The notes: generated by a model not told the origin, from the letters alone. A stretch of 64,000 nt of DNA from Halobacteriales archaeon YIM A00013 (GCA_025041195.1 JAKCFM010000001.1:186001-250000); one strand, 5' to 3'; positions 33,719 through 43,321 are shown, counted from the first letter of the stretch. Translations and numbers: made by a program.

Positions 33719-34510
33719 ATGGACGTGTACGGACTGCTCGGCAATCCAGTCGAGCACTCGCTCTCACCGCCGCTCCACGAACGAGCCTATGAACTGTGCG
33801 GTCTCGACGCACGCTATGTCACCTTCGAGGTTGCGCACGGACAACTCGAAGCAGCAGTTGAAGGCGCACGCGCGCTCGGCATCAACGGACTCAATGTGAC
33901 AATCCCGTTCAAACGCGATGTCTGTGCGTTCGTCGACCTCGACCCGCTCGCCGAACGGATTGGCTCCGTCAACACGATCGATCTCAACGCAAACGTCGGC
34001 TACAACACGGATGCGATCGGGGCAGTGCGTGCGCTCAGCGCTCACGGTGTCGATCTCGACGGCACAGCGGTTGTCGTTGGTGCTGGTGGCGCGGGCCGGG
34101 CGATCGCCTTTGGCCTCGCAGACGAGGGCATGCGGGTCAGGATCGCCAATCGGACGACCGAGCGCGCCACGAACCTTGCTGGGGCGGTCCCGGGTGCCGA
34201 TGGGCATGGTCTCGATGCACTCCCCGAACTGCTCGAAGACGCGTCAGTGCTCGTCAACGCGACGAGTGTCGGCATGGATGAAGATGCAACGCCAGTGCCA
34301 CAAGGCGCGCTCACGTCGGATCTCGCCGTCCTCGATGCGGTGTACTCCCCGATACAAACACGCCTGCTCACCGAGGCAGCAGCCGTCGGCGCACAAACCG
34401 TCGATGGCGCCTGGATGCTGTTGTACCAGGGCTGTGCGGCGTTTGAACAATGGACGGGGAACGACGCACCTGTCGACGCAATGAACGAAGCCCTTCGCGA
34501 ACAGTTGTAG
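33719..34510 (+). CDS. aroE: Shikimate dehydrogenase
   Basis: A 263-residue NADP-dependent enzyme reducing 3-dehydroshikimate to shikimate. The substrate-binding SLSPPLH appears at residue 14-20, the catalytic lysine in [10 protein letters not shown] near 65, and GAGGAGRAI near 120 binds NADP; NRTTERA after it fits NADP preference. [11 protein letters not shown] ends the catalytic domain. Start is ATG 33719 with [14 protein letters not shown], the standard N-terminus. It completes the shikimate-pathway genes seen in this window together with the precursor enzymes at 16-19 kb. Confidence 0.95.
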   Translation: MDVYGLLGNPVEHSLSPPLHERAYELCGLDARYVTFEVAHGQLEAAVEGARALGINGLNVTIPFKRDVCAFVDLDPLAERIGSVNTIDLNANVGYNTDAIGAVRALSAHGVDLDGTAVVVGAGGAGRAIAFGLADEGMRVRIANRTTERATNLAGAVPGADGHGLDALPELLEDASVLVNATSVGMDEDATPVPQGALTSDLAVLDAVYSPIQTRLLTEAAAVGAQTVDGAWMLLYQGCAAFEQWTGNDAPVDAMNEALREQL

Positions 34511-34573
34511 ATTAAGTATCAAACCGATCTAATCTGGTGCGTATTTAAGTACTGTGACTCACTATCACCGTCC

Positions 34574-35326
34574 ATGAACCTGCTCAAGAAGATCAAATCG
34601 ATCCTCAACGTGGACGAGCGAGGATCTAGTAGCGAAAATGACACAAATGACGTTTCCATTCCATCCGTTGGGGCCGACGAAGACGGGGCGGAGTCGACGA
34701 ACGGCGCCGATGGTTCGTCGAGTACAAACGGTTCATCGGACGGCGATGGGCTCGTAGAGGTCGAAGAAGCGGAATCTTCCGGGGCTGCTACGGGTGAAGG
34801 TGTCGAGAAATCCGCAGCGGAGACGCCGGTCGATTCGTCGGATGCCGGTGGCGGCGGCGCCCAGTTGACAACGGAAACGCAGTCATCCTCATCGGTCTCA
34901 ACGACGGAGAACGGAACCCGAGCAACGGTAGGAGCGACCGACTCGGCGAGTGCCGCCGACAATGGCGGGGTGCAGACGGAAACGACTGAAACTGCGGCTG
35001 ACACGAACGGGACGCAGACGGAATCGGCTGAAACGGCAACCGAAACGAACGGGATGCAGACGGAATCGGCTGAAACGGCAACCGAAACGAACGGGACGCA
35101 GACGAACGCAACGGATGCAACGGCCCAAAGCGATGGACCGTCCGCGTCGAGCGAGCCAGTCGATACGATCAAGGGCGTTGGTTCGACGTACGCACAGCGA
35201 CTCGAATCGGCCGGCATCGAGACCGTCGACACGCTCGCGGCGGCTGACGCCGAGTCGCTTGCCGAGGAGACTGACATCTCACCCAAACGGCTTGAGCGCT
35301 GGATCGGGCGCGCACAACACCGTTGA
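34574..35326 (+). CDS. Protein with N-terminal helix, disordered repeat linker and C-terminal HhH domain
   Basis: A 250-residue protein. MNLLKKIKSILNVDE could form an amphipathic helix. Residues about 16-190 are a low-complexity acidic S/T/E/D/G/A stretch with three tandem 14-codon repeats (34973-35098). Residues about 195-250 are a helix-hairpin-helix domain (IKGVGSTYAQRLESAGIET, then the SLAEETDISPKRLERWIGRA half) of the kind found in topoisomerases and repair proteins, usually binding DNA backbone. The linker may be flexible between the two ends. No enzymatic domain. It precedes pabB by 42 bases; cotranscription is possible. Confidence 0.82.
   Translation: MNLLKKIKSILNVDERGSSSENDTNDVSIPSVGADEDGAESTNGADGSSSTNGSSDGDGLVEVEEAESSGAATGEGVEKSAAETPVDSSDAGGGGAQLTTETQSSSSVSTTENGTRATVGATDSASAADNGGVQTETTETAADTNGTQTESAETATETNGMQTESAETATETNGTQTNATDATAQSDGPSASSEPVDTIKGVGSTYAQRLESAGIETVDTLAAADAESLAEETDISPKRLERWIGRAQHR
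34973..35098 (+). repeat. Three tandem 42-base repeats in the HhH protein gene
   Basis: Copies begin at 34973, 35015 and 35057, each encoding a 14-residue unit of the form QTE-TAETA-ETNG-(T/M). Copies 2 and 3 differ at a single position (ATG versus ACG in the final codon), while copy 1 is more diverged; a partial fourth copy starts at 35099. The identity of copies 2 and 3 suggests recent duplication or gene conversion. Confidence 0.8.
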
Positions 35327-35368
35327 ACTTTCGCAAGAGGAATATCGACGCAGCGATTGGAACTGGTG

Positions 35369-36805
35369 ATGAGCACCGTCGTGACCGACCGTGAGACGTA
35401 CCGTCAGCTCGCCCGTCCGGGCGTCCGCGTCCCGGTTGAACGGCGGCTGACAGTAACGGATCCGTTCGTCGCGTATCAACGCGCCAGAGAGGAAACCGGC
35501 GGCGTCTTTCTCGAAACGACGGGTGGACAGAACGGATGGGGCTACTTCGCCACCGACCCCGAGGAATGGCTCACCGTCGACAATGGAGAATCTGGTGCGC
35601 TCGACCAACTCCTCGACCGACTTTCTCAGGAGACGCTCGTTCGCGGCGACTGTGACGTTCCGTATCCGTGCGGTGCGTTCGGCTGGCTGTCGTACGACAT
35701 CGCCCGGGACCTCGAATCGCTCCCGGAGACGACGACCAACGAGCGAGCGTTGCCACGGCTTGAGATTGGGATCTATCCGTGCGTCGCAGCCTGGAAGGCG
35801 ACGGATGATGATGCGATAACCCTCCGACTTACGGCGTGTCCGCACATTAGCGATGGAGCGTCAGTGGATGCGGCCTACGATCGGGCTGTTGCGATGACGG
35901 CCCGTCTCGAATCGGCAATCACCAACGGCGACCCATCGCATTCGGCCCCACCGGCGACGAGCGAGGCGTCGTTCACGAGCGAATGCGGCCGAGGAGCGTT
36001 CATTGAGCGTGTTGAGCGCGTGAAGGAGTCGATTCGAGACGGCAACACGTTCCAGGCGAACATCTCACAGCGGCTCAGGGGTCCGGCGTCGGTGCATCCA
36101 GTCGCTGCATACGAATCGCTCCGGCGGGTCAATCCGGCGCCCTACTCGGGACTGCTTGAGTTTCCGAGCTGTGATCTCGTCAGCGCCAGTCCTGAGCTGT
36201 TGCTTGAACGAGATGGCGACCGTCTCCGGACCGAACCAATCGCCGGCACCCGTCCCCGAGGGGAGACGCCTGAGGAGGACGAACGACTCGCAGAAACGCT
36301 TACCACCGATGACAAAGAGCGAGCCGAACACGCGATGCTGGTTGATCTCGAACGCAACGATCTCGGCAAGGTTAGCGAATACGGTTCCGTGGAGGTCACG
36401 GATTACCGTCGGATTGATCGCTACTCGGAAGTGATGCATCTCGTCTCAGAAGTCGAAGGGACGCTCAGAGCGGACTGCGATCTCGCCGATGCGATCGCGG
36501 CTGTGTTTCCCGGCGGCACGATTACCGGCGCTCCAAAACCAGAGACGATGGCGATCATCGACGAGGTGGAACGCTCACAGCGCGGTCCGTACACCGGGAG
36601 CATGGGCATTTTCGGCTTCGATGACCGAGCGACGCTCAACATCGTGATTCGAACGCTCGTTCGATCCGGGTCGACGTACACGCTCCGTGTCGGAGCCGGA
36701 ATCGTCCACGACTCCGTTCCCGACCAAGAGTACGAGGAGACGCTTGCAAAAGGAAAAGCACTGCTGAGAGCGCTTGAACTCGTCGCGAAACCGTCCAACA
36801 AATGA
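35369..36805 (+). CDS. pabB: Aminodeoxychorismate synthase component I (anthranilate synthase I family)
   Basis: A 478-residue chorismate-utilising enzyme. [22 protein letters not shown] and [11 protein letters not shown] are the family motifs in the C-terminal half. The PIAGT form with alanine is like TrpE; E. coli PabB has a lysine there, so anthranilate synthase cannot be ruled out by motif. The tight linkage to pabA and an ADC-lyase-like gene favours p-aminobenzoate formation. Start at ATG 35369 with [12 protein letters not shown]; an ATG four codons earlier is possible. Its stop overlaps pabA as ATGA. Confidence 0.88.
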   Translation: MSTVVTDRETYRQLARPGVRVPVERRLTVTDPFVAYQRAREETGGVFLETTGGQNGWGYFATDPEEWLTVDNGESGALDQLLDRLSQETLVRGDCDVPYPCGAFGWLSYDIARDLESLPETTTNERALPRLEIGIYPCVAAWKATDDDAITLRLTACPHISDGASVDAAYDRAVAMTARLESAITNGDPSHSAPPATSEASFTSECGRGAFIERVERVKESIRDGNTFQANISQRLRGPASVHPVAAYESLRRVNPAPYSGLLEFPSCDLVSASPELLLERDGDRLRTEPIAGTRPRGETPEEDERLAETLTTDDKERAEHAMLVDLERNDLGKVSEYGSVEVTDYRRIDRYSEVMHLVSEVEGTLRADCDLADAIAAVFPGGTITGAPKPETMAIIDEVERSQRGPYTGSMGIFGFDDRATLNIVIRTLVRSGSTYTLRVGAGIVHDSVPDQEYEETLAKGKALLRALELVAKPSNK

Positions 36806-37416
36806 CTACGGAGAACATTCTCGTCATCGATAACTACGACTCGTTCGCGTACAATCTCGTTCAGTACGTTGGCGAGGCCATCAGCCCCTATGAGGACGTT
36901 TCGGTGGTCGTTCGTCGCAATGACGCGGTTGATGTGGCCGGAATCGAACGGCTGGATCCGGCCGCCATCGTGGTGTCACCCGGCCCGGGGAAGCCTTCGT
37001 CGGCAGGCGTCTCAGTGGCGGTGTTTGCCGACTGTTCGTATCCGACGCTTGGGGTGTGCCTCGGCCATCAGGCACTCTGTGTTGGGGCCGGTGGGACGGT
37101 GAACCATGCACCCGCTGTGGTGCACGGCAAGCCCTCAACGATCACTCACGACGGCCGCGGCATCTTCGAAGGCTGCCCGCAGGAGTTATCTGTCGGCCGA
37201 TACCACTCGCTGGCGGTGACCGAATCGCTGCCATCAGCCCTGATCGAGACGGCAACAACGACGGACGAACAAATCGTCATGGGTGTGCGACACCGGGATC
37301 GACCCCACGTCGGCGTCCAGTTCCATCCCGAGAGCATTCTAACGCCAGAGGGATATCAGCTAATCGAAACGTTCTGTGATCGCGCACTCGCGGATGCACC
37401 ATGTTCATTCACGTAA
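36802..37416 (+). CDS. pabA: Glutamine amidotransferase subunit (PabA/TrpG type)
   Basis: A 204-residue class I glutamine amidotransferase supplying ammonia to the component I protein. The nucleophile cysteine is in [10 protein letters not shown] near residue 88, the histidine and glutamate in [11 protein letters not shown] near 174, and the start [18 protein letters not shown] is the family's oxyanion-strand region. TrpG and PabA are hard to tell apart; linkage decides for PabA here, though one protein may serve both pathways. Overlaps pabB by four bases and the lyase by 16. Confidence 0.92.
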   Translation: MTTENILVIDNYDSFAYNLVQYVGEAISPYEDVSVVVRRNDAVDVAGIERLDPAAIVVSPGPGKPSSAGVSVAVFADCSYPTLGVCLGHQALCVGAGGTVNHAPAVVHGKPSTITHDGRGIFEGCPQELSVGRYHSLAVTESLPSALIETATTTDEQIVMGVRHRDRPHVGVQFHPESILTPEGYQLIETFCDRALADAPCSFT

Positions 37417-38273
37417 ACGGGGAGCTCTGTCCGGAGTCAGAGGCAACCGTTAGCGTCCGTGATCGTGGTTTTCGGTACGGTGACGGCGTCTTTGAAACGC
37501 TGCGGGCCTATGGGGGCTCGATTTTTGAATACGAGGCCCATCGAGATCGGCTCCACCGGAGCGCGAGCGATCTTGGAATGGCAGAGGCGATTCCAGCGGA
37601 TCTGGCCGAACGAATCGACGACACGCTCGTGAAAAACGAACGTGAGGACGCCTACGTTCGAGTGTCAATCACCCGCGGCGTCCAGCCAGGCAAGCTCACG
37701 CCCCGCCCAGCAACCGATCCGACGATCGTCGTCGAATGTGCCCCGCTGAACCGCGGTGGCGTTGCGGGCTCGCCTGTCTGGGAGGGGCCGGCCGTCGTCC
37801 AGTCCGTCCAGACCCGCCGTGTTCCAGACAGCGCCCAGCCGGTTGGAGCAAAAACGCACAACTATCTCGATGGCATCCTGGCCCGCCTCGAAGTTGCCCA
37901 GGCAGCGACCGAGGATTATCAGGCGGATGAGGCGTTATTGCGCGCCACGGATGGAACGGTTGCCGAGGGCGCAACGAGCAACTGCTTTTTCGTCGATGAT
38001 GGGACGCTCAAAACGCCCGCTGAAGGAACGATTCTCCCGGGCATCACGAGAGCGGTCGTCCTTGAACTCGCCCGCACGGAGGCATTTCCCGTGGAAACGG
38101 GTCGGTACACGCTGGAGGACGTTCGTTCGGCCGATGAAGCGTTCTTGACGAACACGACCTGGGAGCTCCGTCCCATCGAATCGCTGGATGGCATCGCGAT
38201 CGGTGGCGGGCCGATCACGGCATTGCTCACTCGTCTGTTCGACGAACGGGTCGAACGGCTCTACGACGACTGA
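37401..38273 (+). CDS. pabC: Class IV aminotransferase / aminodeoxychorismate lyase-like protein
   Basis: A 290-residue PLP fold-type IV protein. [15 protein letters not shown] and VRDRGFRYGDGVFETLR are family starts, the PLP lysine is in GAKTHNYLDGILARL near residue 150, and the EGATSNCFFV strand and LPGITRAVVL turn bind phosphate. Branched-chain aminotransferase and D-amino acid transaminase share this fold, but the pabB-pabA-pabC order and lengths point to aminodeoxychorismate lyase, giving p-aminobenzoate for pterin cofactors. Starts inside pabA (16-base overlap). Converges on the saccharopine-dehydrogenase-like gene with a 13-base overlap. Confidence 0.88.
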   Translation: MFIHVNGELCPESEATVSVRDRGFRYGDGVFETLRAYGGSIFEYEAHRDRLHRSASDLGMAEAIPADLAERIDDTLVKNEREDAYVRVSITRGVQPGKLTPRPATDPTIVVECAPLNRGGVAGSPVWEGPAVVQSVQTRRVPDSAQPVGAKTHNYLDGILARLEVAQAATEDYQADEALLRATDGTVAEGATSNCFFVDDGTLKTPAEGTILPGITRAVVLELARTEAFPVETGRYTLEDVRSADEAFLTNTTWELRPIESLDGIAIGGGPITALLTRLFDERVERLYDD

Positions 38274-39328
38274 GTTGGCTTCATCGCATCTCGACGGACG
38301 ACGCCGTCGAACGAGAGCACAAACTCCGGGCCAAACGCGTTCGCTGGCGTCTGGTAGCCGACTGGCACGTCACCCGCAAGCGTTCGTTTTGCACACTCGA
38401 CGGCAGTTTTAGCGGTGAGCGCGTAGCCGTTCGGTGTTTTGAGCCTGGCGACCCGTTCGGTGGTCCCGTCGGTGACGCGCCCCCAGAGCCGTGTGACGCC
38501 CGATTCAAGTTCGTCCTCACTCGGTCCCGACACCGTCCGTCGGAGTACTGATTCGAGCGTTTGTTTCACTGGTGGAGAGTCAAGCAGTGGTGTCAGTCGG
38601 CCAGCGAGCGAGAGTGCGCGGATTACTGCCGGCGGGAGTGCCATGTAAAACTCGACCGATTCGATGCCCGTCGTTCGGTAGGCCGTGGAGACGTCACCCC
38701 ATGGAATCGTGACGGCCGCCCGATCGCCCTCGCCAAAGTCAATCGTTTGACGGCTGTACGCAGGACCGACCGATTTGAGCGAGCCGCCTTCGCGAATCAT
38801 GCCTCCACCAGCCAGCCCGTCGAGGGTTGACAGCGCCGTCCCTATTGTTGGCGAACCGAGCGAGTCGAATCCGAGCTGGAGCGACGTGGGATCATCAAGC
38901 GCGCCGGCTAGATGGGCCCCCAGACAGTCGGATGGAACGACATCGAACCCAACCCCCGGTAACAGCGTCACGCCGGCGGCCGCCGCCGCTTCGTCTTTCT
39001 CTGCGATCGCTTCGAAGACGCTGATCTCACCGGTGATGTCGAGATAATCAGTTTCGGTTTCCAGACAGGCGTCAACGATGGGCTCGTAGGTGGCTTCAAA
39101 CGGGCCAGCGCAGTTGAGCACACAATCTATCGATTCTAGTTGGCGAGCGACAATAGCTGCGTGTGTGGTCTCAAACACACGGTGTTCGAGACCGAGCTCG
39201 TTGGCCTGTGTTTCTACCTTCGAGACGTTGCGTCCTGCGATCACCGGCTCCAAACCGCGTTCGATCGCTTCTTCGACGATCAGCCGACCAGTGTAGCCGT
39301 ACGAGCCGTAAACGAGAACTGTTTCCAT
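38261..39328 (-). CDS. Saccharopine dehydrogenase-like / trans-acting enoyl reductase family protein
   Basis: A 355-residue Rossmann-fold protein. METVLVYGSYGYTGRLIVEEA is the NAD(P)-binding start, and VIAGRN follows strand two in the way seen in saccharopine-dehydrogenase-like proteins. The CAGPF motif near residue 75 and DYLDITGE near 93 are diagnostic of the group. In bacteria such proteins act as enoyl reductases in lipid synthesis; in haloarchaea a role in isoprenoid or other reductions is conceivable but unproven. Ends with KPTQSS. No operon partner on its strand. Confidence 0.85.
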   Translation of the reverse strand: METVLVYGSYGYTGRLIVEEAIERGLEPVIAGRNVSKVETQANELGLEHRVFETTHAAIVARQLESIDCVLNCAGPFEATYEPIVDACLETETDYLDITGEISVFEAIAEKDEAAAAAGVTLLPGVGFDVVPSDCLGAHLAGALDDPTSLQLGFDSLGSPTIGTALSTLDGLAGGGMIREGGSLKSVGPAYSRQTIDFGEGDRAAVTIPWGDVSTAYRTTGIESVEFYMALPPAVIRALSLAGRLTPLLDSPPVKQTLESVLRRTVSGPSEDELESGVTRLWGRVTDGTTERVARLKTPNGYALTAKTAVECAKRTLAGDVPVGYQTPANAFGPEFVLSFDGVVRRDAMKPTQSS

Positions 39329-39434
39329 TGATGAAACTGTCGCTGCTCATCGAGTAAATAATTGCGGGCGAACGAAATTTCTATACACACTGTGGGCCAC
39401 GAAATTGATTACGCTCCCAGCACTACGTGCAGTC

Positions 39435-39590
39435 ATGCCAAAAACCGTTGAAGCAAAATGCACGAACACGGAGTGCACACTCGATATGATGGAACTGCAT
39501 TACACCTACGAGATGCCAGACGAAACGACCGTCAACGACTTCGTCTGTCCGTACTGTGAGTCCGCAACGCTCGAAGAGCTGGTTGTGTAA
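39435..39590 (+). CDS. Very small zinc-finger protein (51 aa)
   Basis: A 51-residue acidic protein beginning MPKTVEAKCTNTEC, with a second cysteine pair CPYC near residue 38, forming a four-cysteine ribbon. The end EELVV is typical. Similar tiny zinc proteins are conserved in haloarchaea but uncharacterised. The open frame runs upstream, but the start at ATG 39435 fits the conserved N-terminus. It is single and 45 bases before the Hsp20-like gene. Confidence 0.78.
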   Translation: MPKTVEAKCTNTECTLDMMELHYTYEMPDETTVNDFVCPYCESATLEELVV

Positions 39591-39635
39591 GATCGAACCC
39601 AAACGACTTCCTCATTCGATGATGTATATTCAATT

Positions 39636-40049
39636 ATGTTTCAGGAGTACGTGACGGCGGCCGGACGAGCGATGGTCGATACGCTGGGGCGCACTGCAAG
39701 CCGGCTCCAAGCTCGACGACCGCTGGCGGTTGATCTCCTCGAAAGCGAGGATGCGTTTCTCGCCATCTTCGATGCGCCAGGCGCCTCGTCAGATTCGGTG
39801 GGCGTCGAGTACGAGAACGCAACGATCACGGTGACGGTCCATCGCTCACGTGAGACCCCTGGCGAGGTGCGTTTTGGCGGCCGACCACTGGCCCAATCCC
39901 GGTCCGTGCAGTTGCCAACGAGTGCAGTGGATTTCGACGGTGCATCGGCTACCCTGTCTGGAAACGGGACGCTCCACGTTCAGATTCCGAAAACAGAGGC
40001 CGGATTCGACGAGCCGATTCGGATCGATCCGACTGCGGGCGACGACTAG
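39636..40049 (+). CDS. Divergent Hsp20/alpha-crystallin-like protein
   Basis: A 137-residue protein with an N-terminal helix (VTAAGRAMVDTLGRTAS) and an alpha-crystallin-like beta domain from about residue 40 (FLAIFDAPGASSDSVGVEYENATITVTVH, then QLPTSAVDFDGASATLSGNGTLHVQIPK). The last strand has L-x-V/I-x-I/L-type spacing like the crystallin core. It lacks a C-terminal IXI tail. Such halo-specific proteins could be holdases. Its stop overlaps the convergent DUF gene by four bases. Confidence 0.75.
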   Translation: MFQEYVTAAGRAMVDTLGRTASRLQARRPLAVDLLESEDAFLAIFDAPGASSDSVGVEYENATITVTVHRSRETPGEVRFGGRPLAQSRSVQLPTSAVDFDGASATLSGNGTLHVQIPKTEAGFDEPIRIDPTAGDD

Positions 40050-40852
40050 GCAAGCGTCGCAGCCGCGGGATGACAGATTACCTCCGTCACGCCACTCGCT
40101 CGGAGCGATTCGATTCGCTCGGCCACAGCGTTTCGGTCGCCGGCAATGCCAAACTGGTTTGTGGCAGTTCGCAAGATCGATCGCGCCTCGCCAGTCGCAG
40201 TGCTGTCGGTGTTATACGGCCGATCGAGGGCGCGTAGTGCCGCACGAACGGGCTTTCGTCTGGCCACGTACTCACCCAGCGCATCGAGCACCACATCGTC
40301 GTCATCCGAGAGAACGGTTGGCGCATACACCGCAATCGGGGCGTCGTACCCAGCACTCCGGAGCGCGCGTACCGTCGGGGCAGTGGATTTTGAGAGGAGT
40401 TCGTACTGGACGCCGCCGATCGCCATGGCAATCCGTTCGACGCTCTCAGTTCCGATCCAGGATCTGTGGGTCGAACTGTCGGCCGCGACGGCATCACGGA
40501 GTCGTGGGGCGATTGCCCGCGCTGTTTCCGTGGAATCGAGATACGCCGGATGCCCGGCGACAACGACCCGGCCAATATGCGACGGCAACTCCTCGACGAT
40601 CGAATGATCACCCAGCGGGTCGAAGCCATCGGCACGGACGGGTGTCGTCAGAAACACCTCGTGGTGCTGGGCAAGCGCGTCAAGCACGGCGCGCTCTGGA
40701 ACGTGTTCATGGCCCTCAAAATCGATCACCAGCCGATCAACATCGAACGAGCGATCGGTGAGTGCTGGAAGCTCGGTGGCGGTCGGTTTGAGTGCCAGCC
40801 CGTCACAGGGAATGTCTGCAACGGTTGAGAGTTGCTTACGCTGTTGTGCCAT
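40046..40852 (-). CDS. Conserved haloarchaeal luciferase-like-fold protein (DUF7388-like)
   Basis: A 268-residue acidic protein; the C-terminal NQFGIAGDRNAVAERIESL followed by RASGVTEVICHPAA looks like the end of flavin/F420-dependent luciferase-type barrels, where this segment reads GTPEEVAERL...GVDEV. The rest (LVIDFEGHEHVPERAVLDALA) has a beta-alpha repeating pattern. The flavin-binding residues cannot be confirmed, and the protein is shorter than true luciferases, so a catalytic role is unproven. Start at ATG 40852. Family name from memory and tentative. Confidence 0.62.
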   Translation of the reverse strand: MAQQRKQLSTVADIPCDGLALKPTATELPALTDRSFDVDRLVIDFEGHEHVPERAVLDALAQHHEVFLTTPVRADGFDPLGDHSIVEELPSHIGRVVVAGHPAYLDSTETARAIAPRLRDAVAADSSTHRSWIGTESVERIAMAIGGVQYELLSKSTAPTVRALRSAGYDAPIAVYAPTVLSDDDDVVLDALGEYVARRKPVRAALRALDRPYNTDSTATGEARSILRTATNQFGIAGDRNAVAERIESLRASGVTEVICHPAAATLA

Positions 40853-40953
40853 CGATGAACACTGTCAGGCCGTTGTCGATCACGTTGGCGACCATGTGAC
40901 CGATCAGTCGGCCGGGCTCAAAGCAATGGCGCCTGCGGCAGGTGTTTCGTCGC

Positions 40954-41553
40954 TCAGACTGGAAAGTCAGCGTCTGGATCGACCTGGCGGTCGGGCGTCT
41001 CGGGGACGGTCCAGTCGGTGACTAACTCCAGAAACTGGACGAGCATGCGGGCCGTTGCACCCCAGACGGTGTAACCATTGACACGGAAGTAATGGAGTCG
41101 GATCTCGCCCTCGGCCGGATGGTCGCGCAGTTCGGATTCGTAGTTTGTTGGATCGGTGAGTGCCCCAATCGAGAGGGGGACAATCTCGGCGACTTCTCGC
41201 TCGTCCGGTTGGTAGGTTCGGTCGGGGACCCTCGCGACAACCGGACAAATAGCATACTGCGTGACGGTCTGAATACAGTCGAGTTGCCCAAGCACGGTCG
41301 CCTCCGAGCGAACGAGTCCGATCTCCTCGTGGGCCTCACGGAGCGCTGTCGCGGTCAGATCCTGGTCAAACGGCTCGACACCACCGCCTGGAAAACTCAT
41401 CTGGCCAGGATGCTCCTTGAGATACGCAGCCCGTTTTGTAAACACCAGTTTGGGACCCACAGCAGCGTCAATAACTGGGACGAGAACTGCGGCGTCCCGC
41501 CCGGCTGAACAGAGGGGGACTGGATCGTGATCGGAGACCCGTGACAGATCCAT
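40954..41553 (-). CDS. NUDIX hydrolase (CoA pyrophosphatase-like)
   Basis: A 199-residue NUDIX enzyme. The signature HPGQMSFPGGGVEP plus REAHEEIGL (near residues 46-80) includes the LKEHPGQ and FPGG elements of the CoA-pyrophosphatase subgroup, which hydrolyses CoA to adenosine 3',5'-bisphosphate and phosphopantetheine. Two ATGs are close; the one at 41553 (MDLSRV) is used. The C-terminal part includes the conserved WGATARMLVQFLEL region of this group. Same strand as the downstream neighbour at 41617, with the promoter in between. Confidence 0.88.
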   Translation of the reverse strand: MDLSRVSDHDPVPLCSAGRDAAVLVPVIDAAVGPKLVFTKRAAYLKEHPGQMSFPGGGVEPFDQDLTATALREAHEEIGLVRSEATVLGQLDCIQTVTQYAICPVVARVPDRTYQPDEREVAEIVPLSIGALTDPTNYESELRDHPAEGEIRLHYFRVNGYTVWGATARMLVQFLELVTDWTVPETPDRQVDPDADFPV

Positions 41554-41616
41554 ACACAAACCACTCGCCGGACGGATATATTTCCCGCGGTCACGGCCAT
41601 CGGCGTTCGCCCGTGC

Positions 41617-42072
41617 TCACACGCTCTGTGTCGGCTCTGGAAGGAGTGATCGGACCTCCTCAAGGTCGACGGCCGTCCAGGTTTCGAGATCGTAGCTCAC
41701 ATCGAGCAGTCGCCGAATTGCCTCCTGATCGTCAGCTGCAACCGCCTGTGCGGTTTCCTGTCGAAACCGCCGCTCGACGGCGTTGCCGATCGTATCACGG
41801 TCCACGGCTCGCTGCTCGATCTGTAGAATGTGTGGAAGGTCTACCGCGTCAGCTGGAAGCGTCGGAAACGCCGTCGGGCCGACGACGAGCAGGTCGTCGG
41901 TTCGCACGAGGTGATACGTTGCGATGGCGTCCTCGACGATCGACGCCGGTGGTGGGGCAACACCAGCTTTGAATGCAAGCTCTTCGGTTGCCTGGTGTAG
42001 CTCCGCGTCGGTGAGCGCCCCAAACAGGTCGACGATTCCGGCCAGTTCGTCGGGCGTGAGCTCGAACGTCAT
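41617..42072 (-). CDS. Conserved haloarchaeal protein (DUF7109-like, 151 aa)
   Basis: A 151-residue soluble, mostly helical protein beginning MTFELTPDELAGIVDLFGAL, with YHLVRTDDLLVVGPTAFPTLP in the middle and an acidic C-terminus. It is conserved in haloarchaea to my recollection, possibly as DUF7109, with no known function. No metal or catalytic motif. It lies between the NUDIX and MFS genes, all on the minus strand with gaps of about 60 bases. Confidence 0.72.
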   Translation of the reverse strand: MTFELTPDELAGIVDLFGALTDAELHQATEELAFKAGVAPPPASIVEDAIATYHLVRTDDLLVVGPTAFPTLPADAVDLPHILQIEQRAVDRDTIGNAVERRFRQETAQAVAADDQEAIRRLLDVSYDLETWTAVDLEEVRSLLPEPTQSV

Positions 42073-42136
42073 CAGTCGGCTCAGTGATTCGTGCTACGAA
42101 CGCATAAGCTACCGCGTACCAGATATCAGGAACCAG

Positions 42137-43321
42137 CTACTGGCCGACTGGTGCGCCAACGCCTGGGAACCGTCCGGTGGCGTACAGCCCCGTCGCGCCA
42201 CACATGACGAACAGTATAACGCCAGCTAGTCCGAGTAACACCGTATCGAACGCCACACCAGAGCTGAGGAGCGAGCCAATGACGGAGCTGCCTGGTGCCT
42301 GAGCGATCATCATCCCGCCGCTGTAGACGGCATACGCACTGGCGCGATGTTCGTCAGGGAGCGATGAGAGCATGAACGTATCAACTGTCGGGAAGAGCCC
42401 ATGGATGACGTAGCCCATCACGAATGAGATGAGAAACAGCGGAACGTAGCCAGTTGTGTGGGTTAACACGACCAGACAGCCGGCAAACAATCCACAGATA
42501 CCGAGCATGAGCGGACCGTTCGGGAGCCGCTCGGCGAGATAGCCCGTGATAACGAACGCTGGAATGCCAGCGCCGAACAGCACCGTTAACAGTCCCTGAG
42601 CAGCCGACTGAGAAATCGCCTTCGTGGTGACGAGATAGGTGACGTAAAAATTGAACAACCCGTTCCAGACGAAGCTCGTGACGCCAACGATCACGACGGC
42701 GACGAGGATGAGCCGCCACTGGTTGCGAGCCGCTCCCAAAAAATCACGGTCATCGCCGCCCGCTTGCGGGAGCTCCGTTCGGAGCGTTGCCAAAACCAGC
42801 ACGATCGTCGTCACCACACCAACGACAGCGAGCAACAGGAATGTGACCCGCCAGGAGCCAGCGAACAGCATCAGCGCGATCGCCGGTGGTGCGACGACCG
42901 CGGCGAACTGGCTCGCCATCCCGTGGATTCCGATCATGTCTCCGACTCGGTCGGGAAACAGCTCCGTGATCAGCGGATTCGCGGCGGTGAAATACGCCCC
43001 ACTGGAGATCCCCAGACAGAGTGCCGCCACCATCAACACCTCGATCGTTCCTGCGGTGGCTGCAAACAGTGCTGAGCCACTCAACACGCCGCCGGAAAGC
43101 AACACGATCGTGTGCCGGTCGACGCGCGTGAGCAGATAGCCGACCGGAATCCGCGGGATGGCGCTGCCAAACCAGACGAGCGTCGCCAGCAGGCCAACCG
43201 CTGCATCCGTGACGCCAAACGTCGCTTTCAGTGGCTCAAGTAGCGGGGAGAAGACGACTCTCCCGAAATTTACCAGAAAGACGAGCGAACAGAGTGAGCC
43301 GAACAGCTGACGACGTGACAC
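42137..43321 (-). CDS. Major facilitator superfamily transporter
   Basis: A 394-residue membrane protein with twelve predicted helices and a cytoplasmic loop near the middle. The loop 2-3 motif appears as GSAIPRIPVGYLLTRVDRH, a variant of the canonical G-x-L-a-D-r-x-G-r-k-x-x motif. Substrate unknown; the sequence is nearest in style to nitrate/nitrite- or drug-type MFS proteins of haloarchaea, but I cannot assign it. The N-terminus MSRRQLFGSL fits the first helix start. Same strand as its neighbours; probably an independent unit. Confidence 0.9.
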   Translation of the reverse strand: MSRRQLFGSLCSLVFLVNFGRVVFSPLLEPLKATFGVTDAAVGLLATLVWFGSAIPRIPVGYLLTRVDRHTIVLLSGGVLSGSALFAATAGTIEVLMVAALCLGISSGAYFTAANPLITELFPDRVGDMIGIHGMASQFAAVVAPPAIALMLFAGSWRVTFLLLAVVGVVTTIVLVLATLRTELPQAGGDDRDFLGAARNQWRLILVAVVIVGVTSFVWNGLFNFYVTYLVTTKAISQSAAQGLLTVLFGAGIPAFVITGYLAERLPNGPLMLGICGLFAGCLVVLTHTTGYVPLFLISFVMGYVIHGLFPTVDTFMLSSLPDEHRASAYAVYSGGMMIAQAPGSSVIGSLLSSGVAFDTVLLGLAGVILFVMCGATGLYATGRFPGVGAPVGQ

